In this document: piece after piece, positions 21,801 to 33,080 of the stretch | Position numbering within the stretch: the first letter of the stretch is position 1 | How the letters are laid out: every line of letters begins with the position of its first letter | NCBI RefSeq assembly: GCF_001625305.1 | Contig: NW_017804120.1 | Coordinates: forward strand, 1,744,422-1,808,421 | From: Branchiostoma belcheri | Lineage: Eukaryota > Chordata > Leptocardii > Amphioxiformes > Branchiostomatidae | Direction of reading: 5' to 3' | Length of the DNA stretch: 64,000 nucleotides | Made by a program: the position numbers and the translations under genes | Notes under the pieces: model-generated | Seen by the model: the letters and a program-made list of their open reading frames with translations, nothing else | Database searches by the model: none | What the model was told of the DNA's origin: nothing

Positions 21801-24800
21801 CATAGGGGTGTTGTAATATAGGGGTGTTGTAATATAGGGGTGTTGTAATATAGGGGTGTGAGAACATAGAGGTGTTGTAACATAGGGGTGTTGTAACAGA
21901 GGTGTTGTAACATAGGGGTGTTGTAACATAGAGGTGTTGTAACATAGGAGTGTGAGAACATAGGGCTGTGAGTACATAGGGGTGTGAGAACATAGGGGTG
22001 TGAGAACATAGGGGTGTGAGAACATAGGGGTATGGGAATATAGGGGTATGAGAACATAGGGATGTGAGAACATAGGAGTGTGAGAACATAGTGGTGTCAG
22101 AACATAGGGGTGTCAAAACATAGGGGTGTCAGAACATAGGGGTGTTAGAACATAGGAGTGTCAGAACATAGGAGTGTCAGAACATAGGGGTGTCAGAACA
22201 TAGGGGTGTCAGAACATAGGGGTGTCAGAACATAGCCTAGGAGTGTCAGAACATAGGGGTGTCAGAACAAAGTGATCTAGGAACATAGGGGTGTCAGAAC
22301 ATAGGGGTGTCAGAACATAGGGGTGTCAGAACATAGGGGGGTCACAACATAGGGGGTCAGAACATAGGGATGTCAGAATATAGGGATGTCAGAACATAGG
22401 GGTGTGAGAACATAGGGATGTCAGAACATAGGGATGTCAGAACATAGGGATGTCAGAACACAGGGGTGTCAGAACACGGGTGTCAGAACAATTAGGGGTG
22501 TGAGAACATAGGGATGTGAGAACATAGAGATGTCAGAACATCGGGGTGTTGGAACATTTGTGTGTCAGAATATAGGGATGTCACAATATAGGAGTGTCAG
22601 AACATAGGAGTGTCAGAACATAGGGGTGTCAAACCATAGGGGTGTCAGAACATAGGAATGTCAGAACATATGACTGTCAGGACATATGATTGTCATAACT
22701 TAGGGGTTTCAAAACATAGGGGTGCCACTGTCAGAATTTAGGGATGTCAGAACTTAACCGTGTTAGAACATAGGACTGTTAGAACAGGTATTTCAGACCA
22801 TAGGACTGTCCCAGTGCTTTGTTTAACTGTCACCTTGGTAACAGGTGTATATTTGTACGCAGGTGCCCACATGGTTGTAGCAGATGCCACTGATGATGCG
22901 TCGCGGTCAGATGCCATGGGGAAAGTGGGGATGTTCTTCGGTATTGGTCTTCTCATTGGTCCTGTCTTAGGGGGCTGGATATCTGAACACTACAGGTGAG
23001 GCCTAGGAAAAAATGTTGTGCTTCATGACTGACCCTAGAAAAAACCCTTGGCAAACCATCAGTACTGAAAATTTACTGTCAAATACTAGTACTGACAGTA
23101 GTTTTTCAGTAAAACCCTTGGCAAACCATCAGTACTAAAAATTTACTGTTAAGTACTACACTGTAAGTACTGACAGTAAATTTTCAGTAAATTGTCTTTT
23201 ACTGTATTACTGAAGCAATACTGGTAAGTACTTACAATGTATGCCTTTATTTACTGTTCTTTTACTGTCAGTACAGTACTGTCAGTACATACATGTCTGA
23301 GGCCTAGGAAGAAATGTTTTGTGACCTGTTTCTCAAACGACCCTAGAAAAAACTGCAGACCCTAGCCTTTTTTTAGGGGGGGGGGCCTTGCAAGGTACTT
23401 AGTACCTAAATTTTCGTGCTGATCAACCTTTTTGCAGAACAATAATTTTTCTATAATTTCTACTTGAAAAATGAAATTGAACTTCAACTAGCATGTATAG
23501 AGAGCTAATTTTAATAACAGCTTTCTTGAAACAACAAATTTTTAAAAAGCTTAACCCTGCATAATTTTGTATTAGTCAACTACAAATACAACTTTAATAA
23601 ACCTAAGTAGTCTAAACAAAAAAGAATATTTAACTTGCTAACAAAACTAATATTTTGTATAACCAGTTTGAACTAATAGTGTGTTGTAGTATTTTTCTGA
23701 TCTCACAAATTTTTCTTCTCCTTGAATTAAAACTAATATTTTGTATAATCAGTTTGAAATAATAGTGTGTCGTAGTATTTTTCTGATCTCACAAATTTTT
23801 CTTCTCCTTCTTGAATTAAAACTAATATTTTGTATAATCGGTTTGAACTAATAGTGTGTTGCAGTATTTTTCTGATCTCACAAGTTTTTCTTCTCCTTCT
23901 TGAATTAAAACTAATATTTTGTATAATCAGTTTGAACTAATAGTGTGTTGCAGTATTTTTCTGATCTCACAAGTTTTTCTTCTCCTTGAATTCTCAGTGA
24001 ACATGTGACGTGTGTAGTGGCTGCAGTGCTGTCCTTGTTGCAGGTAGTTTTGGTGATGTTGTTTGTACCTGCACAGATGAAATCTGTGTCTCAGGAAAAA
24101 CACAGGACATCATCAGGTCAGTTTACTGACTTCAAGCTGTTTCATTTTAGCCCAGCAGCTATTTTTTTTTCAATTACATGAACATAATGATTCCATGTTT
24201 CTCTATCACTGGTCCTAATTTCTTTCCAAGAGGTCAGGAATTCCAAAATAGATATTATCAAAAAAATAATAATACTATTAGGACAACGTAGAATCATAAT
24301 GAAAGCCATTGCATTGTGCAAAAGGTTTCCCTCAGGAGTAACAGTCGCATAAGCTGTAAGTCACATGAAGTACCTGATCACATTCATCCCATAGGTTCCC
24401 AACAGCATATGGGGGTCATTTTTGGAACACTCATCTCATGAAATATTAGATGCAAAAAACTGAGCTATTTCGTGACAGAAAAAGCTGTCATAGATCCTTG
24501 TTGATGACTTATCATAGTCTCAAATTCAATGAAAATCCTAGGACAGGAAAAATAGTGTAGCATGCATATCAAATGTTACGAAATTGAATTGTATTAAAAC
24601 ATTGTCAGTGAAAGCAATTGACAGAAAAAAAGATGATCTATTGGTTGAAAATTTACTGTGCCTTTAGCAACTGTGCCTTCAGCAACATTGGGTGAAACAC
24701 AATAGATTTTCCAAATCCTCTCCATCTTTCTGCATGTAATTTATTATTACACTTCCTCCCAGCTGCCTAACCCTATAGCATAATAATTGTAATAAATTTG

Positions 24801-27800
24801 TTGTCAAACAACTGATTTTGTTAAAGTAGCAATGCCATACAAGTGTAACGTTACATGGGTATGTCAACTTTTTCCTCTCCAGGGTCCAGTGTGTTTGATG
24901 TGCGTGAGATCGCTCGGCTGTGCAGTATTCCGCAGGTCCAACAACTTCTGGTTATCCGCTGTCTGTCGCTGTTACCCGGCATGCTCCTCCAGACGACGTT
25001 CCCCATCATCATGGCCAGCACGTTCGACATGGGGCCGCAGGACAGCGGCGTGTTCATGGCCTACATCGGACTAGTCAGCATGGTACGTTTGTTACTTTTA
25101 CTAAGGCCACACCAATTTAATTTCTTGGTTAACAGATTTTTGTAGAAAAATAATGGAGCGGGCGGGCGAAAAAAATAAATAAATAAAAATAAAAACAGCC
25201 CTAGGCATCCTATTATGGCCCAAAATGGTATGATAGGAGCCATGAAGTCAACACACCAGGCTGGTTCAAAATTTAAACAATGAATTTGGAACTTTTAATT
25301 AAACCACTGCATTGAAAGATGGAATAACTGTAACTGTAACTGTAACTAGGATGAAAAGGACTGTTTTCAAGTTTTCAGGGCAAAATATGAGCATTTTGCA
25401 GTTGATTCTGAATTTTTATTTTTATTTGCAAATCAGAAAAAAATGAAGCGGGCGAGTCCGTTAACCAAGAAATTAAATTGGTGTGGCCTAAAGGAAAACA
25501 AAATATTGTTTTTGCTACGTTTCCTCTTCTTCTTCCATTCCAAACCTCTGACCTGGCCAATTTGTTGCCGATTTGTTGATGTCTCTCGCCATGGTAATGC
25601 ATGTTGGGTTACGTAATGTTGCAATTTTAAAGTAGGAGGGATTTATACTCCTGTCTGACCATATACGTGTACTAGTATATGAATGTACATACTTGGATAA
25701 GAATTAACAGAGCAGACCATATGCAAAGGTAAACATTATGCATTCTCTTTGCAAATGTTACCTTTCTAGTTCATTTTTGCTACTTAGTTGCTAGTTATGT
25801 ATTTGGATCTGATGATAGTGCAATTTACATGGGTCCTAAGAATAGTGAAATGTTAATGATGTATGAATGACATACATTCGACTTTTTATGATTAATATAT
25901 AGAATTAGGGTTCGGGTTCTTGGAACAATGTTAGGGATGTAACTATTTGATCATAATTTATTATGTAAGTATGGGAGGAAGTATTGTCATGCTAAATATT
26001 TATTCTCTTTGTCTGTGTGTCTGTTTCATGCATATCATGTCCAGTAGTCCTGCCTCGGGATCAAGAGGTTGGGAGTTCGAATCCCAGCTGTTGTTGCTCA
26101 CCCAACATGCACGCTACTGTAAAGGGTTGCAGTCCTTAGGATGGGACGTTAAGGGGGGCCTGCAAGGGGGGGGGGTCCCGACAACGCTCTACGCTGAATT
26201 CGGAAACTTCTCGATTACGCTTTACGATAAATTCCAAGTGGTCACAACACATTAAGTAGAATTAAAACGGCGAATTACGCTCTATGCAAAATGCGCCAAT
26301 TACGCTCTACGTTGAATTGGCGGTCCGTCTACGCTCTACGTAGAATTAAAATGGCTGATTACGCTCTACGGAAAAGGGCTTGCGGGCCCCCGTTAAGCCT
26401 TGGTCATTGTACTTGTTGTAAAGAGCTAGGGGGTTTTCCCTGGTACAATGAACTTGTAAATATGGTTTTACCATATATCATTGTTAGCATGTCTTCTCTG
26501 CCAATTAAGCCATAGAATCTCGTACCTTTTCTGATGACGTAGGCTTGCCCTGGCAGGGCATGTTGTTCGTAGTAACGAACCAGCTGGTGGACTAGTACAG
26601 TGGCTTCCCACTGGGAGACGTAGAGTGGGACGTCCTTATACTACACTTTTGTCCATGTTAGAGAGACACTGGTCTCGCAGGGACTGCACTTAAGTGTCTG
26701 CTATGAGGGATAGGACATACTGGATGCCCGTAGCCAGGGGGGGTTCGGGGGGTTCGGAGGAAGGCTCAATGGTCCACTTTTTGGTCCACGTTAAGGTCCA
26801 CTTTTTGGTCCACTTTTTATGTAAAGGTCCAAGATTTTTCTTGAAAATATGGACTGGAATCATAGAAAAACTGCTCCCTTTGTCATTGAATAAAAATTTA
26901 TCTCTGATTTTTTCTTGGAAATCCTCTTAAAAATGTACGAAATGCCATTTTAGAAGGTTCATTTTTCAAAATTTCCCGGGGGAGCGCGCCATGCCCCCCT
27001 AGGAACCCCGTGCCTTTGGCGCTCGCCTCGGGCCTACAGCGCTCGAGGTCCCCTCAAGCAGTGAAGAGTGAACCCCCCCATTCAAAATCCTGGCTATGGG
27101 CATGTGACAGCCGGATTTATAATCCGGAGGCATGATAATGATGATGAAGCCATGGAAGCTTATGATTAAACTAAACTGGTTCAACAAGGATTTTCCCTTT
27201 TCTGTTACAGCTGACTATGGGAGTAGGTGTTGGTGTGATCACCAAGAGGTTCAGTGACTTGACTATACTCCGGTGCAGTACCATGTCCTTCATAGTATCA
27301 AATGTCTTCATGGTAGGTACAGTCTAATAATAACAGTTACTATAAACTACATTAATACTTTTGCAGTCATTTTATTACACAGTTTATAAGGCCACACCAA
27401 TTTAATTTCTTGGTTAACGGATTTGCCTGCTTCATTTTTTTCTGATTTCCCAAAAAAAAAAAAAAATTCAGAATCAACTGCAAAATGCTCATATTGTGCC
27501 CTGAACAGTTGAAAACAGTCCTTTTCTTCCTATTTGTTACCATTATTCCATCTTTCAATGCAATGGTATCATGAAAAGTTCAAAATTCATTGTTTAAATT
27601 TTGAACCAGCCTGGTGTATTGACTTCATGGCTCCTATTGTACCATTCTGGGCCATAATAGGATGCCTAGGCCTGTTTTTATTTATTTTTTTTTTCGCCCG
27701 CCCGCTCCATTATTTTTCTAGAAAAATCCGTTAACCAAGAAATTAAATTGGAGTGGCCTAAAAGGGGAAAAGAATTTTTTACAGTGTTTGAAGTTTGCAG

Positions 27801-29304
27801 TTGAAAGATTTTCATGATAACCACAAATAATTCACCACAAAAGACCACAGAATACAATGTCATGTACCTTATACAAAAGTGTAGCATCTTTTAATTGCAA
27901 CCTTACACGTGTATCTGGCTTTAAAATTTCTTATTACATTTCTTGGTGTCTTTTAAAAATTCAAATGTAGCATTGTTGATGTTATTATATAAGTCTAGTA
28001 TGACTGGAGTAATATTTTCACATTTTTAAAATTTTTTTTCCAGGCAGGAGCAACAAAAATCTGGCACTTGTACATAACTGTGACACCTGCTGATGTGGGA
28101 GGGGCCACCATGGGGGTTATCATGAACAGTGCACTCACTAAAGTTGTGCCTCCTGAGGACACAGGTGAGACCCTTTTAGACCCTTTTACTCTGAAAGCAA
28201 TAATTATTGTTGATGCATGAACATATATACAGAGCTTATAATACATTGCCTAGTTTTTAAAAGGAATACGAAGTTTTGTCTAGTTTCATAAAAAATACAC
28301 ATTTTTCTTTTATATAATCTAAAAGCTTAATTGTAGTATATCTTGTAAACAATTAAAGAGCATATTTCAGTCAACAACAAATGATGTGGGGTCGTGTGGC
28401 ATAACGGTAGAGTGTTTCGTCTCGGAACCAAGAGGTCCGGGGTTCGAACCCTGCCATGCCACCGATCTTGTGCAAAGGCACTTTACACGACTTTCCTCAC
28501 TTTGCTCAGGTGAAAATAAGTATTGTGTTGTCCTCTGTGTTGGTTGGCAGCATAGAAATAAGTTTAATCAAGAATGACAATGAAAACATATATTGCCATG
28601 GTGACAAAATTCCTGTACAATTCCTAGAATTCTTGCAAAGTGCACACAATACTGACTGTATCATTAGGCTCCCCCCTGAGGTGTCGCCAAAAACTTGAGT
28701 GAGCTGTCACCACGTCTAATGTCATTACATGTTGGAATAAAAAAGAACAAAACAAAATGACACTTATTATGTTTACCGAAGAAAACAAATTGTTTTTGCT
28801 CAGTTTCTTCTTCCTCCTCTTCTTCTTCTTCTCCAAACAGTGACCTCTGACCTGAACCAATGTTGTGACTGTTGCCATGGTAACTGGTGTTGAGTTACCA
28901 TCATGTTGCAATTTCATAGCAGGAGGGATTTAGACTCCTGTCTGACCATATATATGAATGTGTTTGAGTACGTATTAACACAGCAGACCATGTGCGAAGG
29001 TAAACATTGTGCATTTGCCTTGCAACTGTTACCTTTCTAAGTTCTCACTATATTTTTCAGATAAAACATGACTATTCTTTCATGCTTTCCAGGTGCAGTT
29101 ATGGGCCTAAGTGGAGCAATGCAGCACCTAGTTCAAACTGTGGCACCCAGTATAGGAGGATGGCTGCTCGAAAATTACGGTTTCCCATCTATAGGAATCC
29201 TCGCTGCAGCTTTAAACACTGCACTAGTCATGTACCTTTTCCTGGGAAACATTTCAAAAAGTTTCACCTACCAAAAAGATTCATCTGGAACTACCACAGT
29301 TTAA
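18801..29304 (+). CDS. SLC22A18: Major facilitator carrier, SLC22A18 ortholog (421 aa)
   Basis: MFS carrier of the SLC22A18 (ORCTL2) type, a 12-TM organic-cation-like carrier that is an imprinted gene in mammals. Exons: 18801-18935, 21267-21510, 22863-22995, 23998-24116, 24883-25082, 27211-27312, 28044-28164, 29093-29304. They sum to 1266 nt, 421 residues; the human protein is 424. Recognisable blocks in order: YLSKKLGVSPTVWGYL, the MFS loop GSPIYGRFGDLYGGRKAL, SRLPMVFMQVMPGAHMVV, MGKVGMFFGIGLLIGPVLGG, SVFDVREIARLCSIPQV, GAVMGLSGAMQHLVQ and SIGGWLLENYGFPSIG. The first exon (45 residues) has an acidic start (MSASEDEDM) and then TM1. All introns are GT/AG. Intron 2 is mostly a 16-bp minisatellite, and introns 5-7 hold TIR elements and a SINE. 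The stop codon is followed at once by a dispersed repeat, and no AATAAA was seen close by. Function in lancelets is inferred from the family only. Confidence 0.93.
19391..20232. mobile_element. TIR element (GGCCTTGTTCATATGAA family) carrying two later insertions
   Basis: Ends GGCCTTGTTCATATGAA and TTCATATGATCAGGGCC are inverted. Aligned with the uninterrupted copy at 38833-39381, it has extra DNA at about 19540-19785 (half of a GGCCATGTTGATTTG element plus the 105-bp repeat) and a palindromic insert near 20028-20066. Confidence 0.75.
20233..21266. other. SLC22A18 intron 1, no gene seen
   Basis: AT-rich intron with short T and C runs. No exon, RNA gene or clear repeat was recognised between the TIR element and the exon 2 acceptor. 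Confidence 0.4.
21528..22795. repeat. 16-bp minisatellite, roughly 78 copies
   Basis: Units such as ATAGGGGTGTCAGAAC, ATAGGGGTGTTGTAAC and ATAGGGGTGTGAGAAC occur in blocks. It fills SLC22A18 intron 2 from just after the exon 2 donor to about 70 bases before exon 3. Long minus-strand frames through it are repeat artefacts. Confidence 0.95.
23018..23330. repeat. Short direct repeats around CAGTACTGACAGTA
   Basis: ACCCTTGGCAAACCATCAGT occurs twice, with many CAGTACT/AGTACTG palindromic words. Start and end share GGCCTAGGAAGAAATGTT-like words. Confidence 0.45.
23646..23997. repeat. 88-bp tandem repeat, four copies, up to the exon 4 acceptor of SLC22A18
   Basis: ACTAATATTTTGTATAA starts units at about 23646, 23732, 23821 and 23910. 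The last unit's TTTTTCTTCTCCTTGAATTC supplies the polypyrimidine tract and runs into the splice acceptor at 23997. Confidence 0.85.
25102..25491. mobile_element. TIR element, GGCCACACCAATTTAATTT family
   Basis: Ends TAAGGCCACACCAATTTAAT and ATTAAATTGGTGTGGCCTA. ~390 bp, directly followed by a TTTACC-family repeat. In SLC22A18 intron 5. Confidence 0.85.
25492..25770 (+). repeat. Dispersed ~270-bp repeat (TTTACC family)
   Basis: Plus-orientation copy ending GCAAATGTTACCTTTCTAGT. Its left edge touches the TIR element. Confidence 0.65.
26045..26515 (+). repeat. SINE-like segment with tRNA-like box B and ATTACGCTCTACG repeats
   Basis: GGGAGTTCGAATCCC near 26071 is a box-B-like palindrome. Downstream, ATTACGCTCTACG and close variants with GAATT recur about six times (26200-26370), then a GGTACAATGAACTTG tail. 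Confidence 0.45.
26755..26835. repeat. GGTCCACTTTTT short repeats
   Basis: GGTCCACTTTTT or a close variant occurs four to five times in 80 bases. No further structure seen. Confidence 0.5.
27387..27762. mobile_element. TIR element, GGCCACACCAATTTAATTT family (inverted relative to 25102)
   Basis: Same ends as the 25.1 kb copy, and an interior that aligns with its reverse complement (CATTGCAATGG..., CCCGCTCCATTATTTTTCTA). In SLC22A18 intron 6. Confidence 0.85.
28386..28745 (+). repeat. tRNA-derived SINE with intact A and B boxes
   Basis: Box A TGGCATAACGG at 28397-28407 and box B GGTTCGAACCC at 28441-28451, followed by the shared body (CACTTTACACGACTTTCCTC) and an ATGTTGGAATAAAAAA end. In SLC22A18 intron 7. 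Not a functional tRNA: no closing acceptor stem. Confidence 0.8.
28766..29041 (+). repeat. Dispersed ~270-bp repeat upstream of the last SLC22A18 exon
   Basis: Near-identical to 29306-29575. Ends about 50 bases before the exon 8 acceptor. Confidence 0.8.
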
Positions 29305-29305
29305 T

Positions 29306-29575
29306 TATGTTTACCGAAGGAAAACATATTGTTTTTGCTCAGTTTCTTCTTCCTCTTCTTCTTCTCCAAACAGTGACCTCTGACCTGAACCAATGTTGTG
29401 TCTGTTGCCATGGTAACTGGTGTTGTGTTATTTCATGTTGCAATTTCATAGCAGGAGGGATTTATACTCCTGTCTGACCATATATATGAATGTGTTTGAG
29501 TAAGTATTAACAGAGCAGACCATGTGCGAAGGTAAACATTGTGCATCTGCCTTGCAAATGTTACCTTTCTAGTTA
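29306..29575 (+). repeat. Dispersed ~270-bp repeat right after the SLC22A18 stop
   Basis: Begins TTATGTTTACCGAAGG within two bases of the TAA stop and ends ATGTTACCTTTCTAGTT. It therefore forms the start of the 3' UTR. Confidence 0.8.
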
Positions 29576-30260
29576 ACCTTCTTCCTGCTACTTACCCCAT
29601 AGCCAAAAGGCTAAATTAGCTCTGAGAAGGTTAAAATGTAATCAATGTACAACAGATTATTTTATGTGTAATATTGAAGATTTATATATAAGCACAGCAA
29701 TTTTTTAAAAATGTATTCCACAGCAAATTTGTAAGTTGATTATTGTTGTCAGTTTTTTAACTTAACTAGAGGTCAAAGATCTCATACCTTTGTTGTTTTT
29801 ATTTCATTCCATACTTTAGTATGGAGGGAAATACTGTTTTTACTGATGATTCTCCTCCTTCTTCTTCTTCTCCTCCTGCCATTTCTTTAAATTGATTCAA
29901 TTCCTTCATTTTTGGGCCAAACGACCTGGAATTTCGTATAAAGGTAGAGTGGGTAAATACCCCTAGGTCGTTTTTTTATTTTTTTTGATACAAGCTTTTA
30001 CAATCGTTTTATTTGCGTTTTTAGCTGTTCCCATAGGAAAGTACTGTGGGGCGTACGCGCGTGACGTAATAAGAAAGGAATTCGGGGGCGGGCCCAAATA
30101 TGGGCATGCAAGCATGAACCTGACGCAGCCTAATCTTTTCTTCTTGCTGATTGGCTGTTGGATTTGATTGGATTAACTCAATTAACACCTGTTCAAAGCC
30201 ATTCCATTTTGACAGTATGAACTCAAGTGTTTTGGTAGGTACAGCACAGGCCACGAAATA
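29576..30260. other. Intergenic, no gene seen
   Basis: Low-complexity AT- and CTTCT-rich DNA. No AATAAA for SLC22A18 was found close by; short frames look random. Confidence 0.4.
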
Positions 30261-30267
30261 CGCATCA

Positions 30268-30418
30268 ATTTTCGAGGGACGTTCTGCGGGAGAGTGCAGG
30301 ACGCTGTGCGGGACTTCCCTCGGGAGAGTGCGGGACGTCCTCCGGGAGAGTGCGATACGTTCTGCGGGAGAGTGCGGTACGTCCAGCGGGAGAGTGCGGT
30401 ACGTTCTGCGGGAGCCAG
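30268..30418. repeat. ~22-bp GC-rich tandem repeat, about seven copies
   Basis: Units like TTCTGCGGGAGAGTGCGGTA repeat imperfectly. Overlapping frames on both strands are by-products. Confidence 0.75.
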
Positions 30419-30699
30419 ACATTTTGCTCTTCTCTGTTGGAACAACGCAAGTTGGAGGTCAATGACCTGCGCCCGGCGTGTAAACAAGATTGGACAGGGA
30501 GCGGCTGTAATATCAAAGGAGCCGGCGGCTTCTGCTAGCCGGGTTGATAGTTAAGTAACATCAAGGTGGTTCAAAAGCAAACCTGATAAAGAAGGAAACC
30601 CCGTAGTTAATAGTTGAAAGTCTTGGTGGCTTGAGGCGATCGATACCGCCATGCTGTTTACTTTATATGACATACAATGCAGTGAGTGATGTGTATCGC

Positions 30700-30900
30700 A
30701 ACGAGTTAGCTCGGTTGGTAACGCGCCAGACGGCAATCCCAGAAATTGTGAGTTCGAACCCCAGTGCATCGGATATTAACATTTTAAACAATTTTATCAT
30801 TTTTAACAATTTTATCAGTTTTAACAATTTTATCAGTTTTAACAATTTTAACAATCCTGCATTTTAACAATTTCAACATTTTTTTTTTTTTTTTTTTCGT
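30700..30900 (+). repeat. tRNA-like SINE head with AT-rich tail
   Basis: GTTAGCTCGGTTGGTAACGC (box-A-like) and AGTTCGAACCCC (box-B-like) about 45 bases later, then an ATTTTAACAATTTTATCAGT repeat and a T run. The acceptor stem does not close, so it is not called a tRNA gene. Confidence 0.5.
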
Positions 30901-31320
30901 TGTTTTGCTTTTAACATTCAAAAACTGATTGTTCTTACTCAAGAATGTCAATAACTTAGAATGTTAGTCTTTTGTATTTTTCCAACATACAAACCAAAAT
31001 CACTTTGATGTTGTCACAAAAGTATGGAGCTGACAAGAGAGAATGAGTACGGTACTCTGCCAGTGTGAAGAATCTACAGAGGTATTACCAGTCACTAGTA
31101 GCAAGAGATAGACCACATTGAATGATGACGATGAGGACGAATCATATGGAGTACTATCATAGCTTAGTACAGAAATTCTACTGCTTTACTTTACTTTACT
31201 TTCTTTCACTCTGTACATGCAATTAGCTCACTGGCATGATTTTAAAAATAAAGGTTATGATAATCATATTATATGTATAGCTTATTCAATGTATGGCTTC
31301 ATAGTTTATGTGATTGTTAA

Positions 31321-31385
31321 TAAGGCCATGTTGATTTGATTGTATGGATGGCATCTGTGCGCGCATCGGTTTTCGTTAATTTAAA
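31321..31385. repeat. Left end of a GGCCATGTTGATTTG TIR element
   Basis: AAGGCCATGTTGATTTGATT then GATGGCATCTGTGCGCGCAT. No matching right end nearby, so it is a remnant. Confidence 0.55.
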
Positions 31386-31439
31386 ACTAAGTTTACGACA
31401 TTCATACAAAACATCTGGAAACTAAGCAAACATACTCTG

Positions 31440-31670
31440 TAAATTGATTACTGTAATTCCCGATTTTTTTTTCACTGTACCGACAACGTAACGCAAGCAG
31501 GAGGTCAATGTTCACGGTTTTCACTGTCACCTCTGTACCGTGAACTTATCTTTACAGTTAGGAAATAATTCCTGGACTTTCTTTTTCCTGCAACTGTCAC
31601 CACCGTGAATATATAGTTCCGTGAACATGTCCATGTTTCTCAGACCGTGAAAATTTTGCTACCGTTAGTA
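31440..31670. repeat. TIR-like repeat, TACTGTAATTC family (inverted copy)
   Basis: Carries GTGAACATGTCCATGTTTCT, the complement of the 16.7 kb copy. Lies between SLC22A18 and NHLRC3. Confidence 0.5.
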
Positions 31671-32135
31671 GTAGTTGCAATTTCGTCATTAGTAGTATTT
31701 AGATACCTGCAATATGTAACTTTGAAATTGAGATAAGTGTAAAGTAAAGCTGTCGAGATTTAAAGTGCTTGTCGTTGTATCTTTGTAAAAAAAAGGGAGA
31801 TAATGGCCAAGTGCCATTTTTGTAAATATCTGTCGAGATTCAAAAAGCTTGTCCTTGTATGATTGCAGTATGATTTATTCAGAATCTTCTATTTTTGTAT
31901 GGGGAGGGAGATGGAGTGAAATATTACATTTGCTCCGAAGCAAATGTTGGCCTTTCTAGTTTTATTTGTGTTGTTTTTGTCTGTAGTAATTTCTTTTGTT
32001 GTGTCAGAGCCCCCACAGAAGTTCCAAAATAACAGCTATTTTGTTAAAAACTATGCCGGGTACCTTTTGCCCAAGCACCTACTTTCTACTTAAAAATCAA
32101 AACTGTAGTATGTCCACAGCACAAGATATCACACC

Positions 32136-32318
32136 ATATACACCGCTGCAGTACCGTACAAATCCGCTAGTACCCATGATTAAACTTAACCTTTGTTGTC
32201 CCAACCCCAACCTACCTACTAAATACATATACACCGCTGCAGTACCGTACAAATCCGCTAGTACCCATGATTGAACTTAACCTTTGTTGTCCCAACCCCA
32301 ACCTACCTACTAAATATC
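32136..32318. repeat. Direct duplication of ~91 bp
   Basis: ATATACACCGCTGCAGTACC begins both copies (32136 and about 32227), nearly identical through CCAACCTACCTACTAAATA. Confidence 0.8.
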
Positions 32319-32548
32319 ATAAAGATCAGTTCAGTCCATTCGCGAACGAGGTGCCTTTTGGATACATACACCACACCTCAAGTAAGTTATAACGGTTAAC
32401 GGTTACCACTTTTACCATAATTGCCAACCCCTACATATTTTACGAAGGTACGAAGTAAGACACAAGGTTTGAAATAATACCAGTAAAAATAGGGCATCAG
32501 CGGATTTTTCAGAGGGATTGGCTGATGTTCGCTTTTCCCTGCACTCCT

Positions 32549-33080
32549 TTAAGCGACGGTCACAACCCGCCGTACGTGCTTCTGCGTGCTGTCTACGTGC
32601 AAAAACGTGGGCAATCGTAGGGCATCCGTGCGTGGTGAGTACCGCCTCCGTACGGAATCCTACGGATTTGGGAGCACGCAGACACGCCGTAGAACTTTAA
32701 GTACATGTAAAACTTTTTCTACCTGCGGTCTGCGGATTCACCACCTGTGCGTGCGAGTACGGGCGACGCGCGTGCCCCGTACGTACCGTACGTAAGAAGT
32801 ACGTGTGAGCACGGCCTCCTTACGGTAAAGTGGCAGTCGCACAGAGATCGTACGTTGTAAGCACGTGCCACTCACTCATCACTTGCGCAACGAACGATGC
32901 ACGCAACCGCTCACGGCCAGACGTGGCGTGCAGACCACACTCTTACACCTTGCGCAACCGTGCGAGTGACGTGCGTCGACGCCACTCCTCCCCACGTTTT
33001 CAGAAAAAACCTAGCAGACGTGGTCTCCCAAAAAACGTACGGATAAAAAGCACGTACGGCGGGTTGTGACCAAGGCTTTA
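32549..33080. mobile_element. GC-rich TIR element (GGTCACAACCCGCCGTACG family), copy 1
   Basis: Inverted ends GGTCACAACCCGCCGTACG and CGTACGGCGGGTTGTGACC, with TTTAAGC/GCTTTA outside. Full of CGTACG and ACGTG words; no transposase frame. ~530 bp. Confidence 0.85.

Noticed and set aside
21282-22116. Minus-strand frames of 160-260 codons rich in PYVTTPLCYN-like repeats
   Set aside because: They are the 16-bp minisatellite read in frame; no start context, splice partners or known domain, and they overlap SLC22A18 exon 2.
21528-22795. CRISPR-like regular repeats (also 59941-60262, 63251-63851)
   Set aside because: Units are contiguous without unique spacers and lie in introns or spacers of a eukaryotic genome.
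28386-28460. tRNA gene
   Set aside because: A and B boxes are good, but the acceptor stem does not close and the same head occurs with a shared body at several loci, so it is a SINE.
30021-30554. Overlapping frames of 80-133 codons on both strands
   Set aside because: Generated by the 22-bp GC-rich tandem repeat; no domain or splice logic.
30705-30775. tRNA gene
   Set aside because: Box-like motifs are present, but acceptor and anticodon stems do not pair convincingly.
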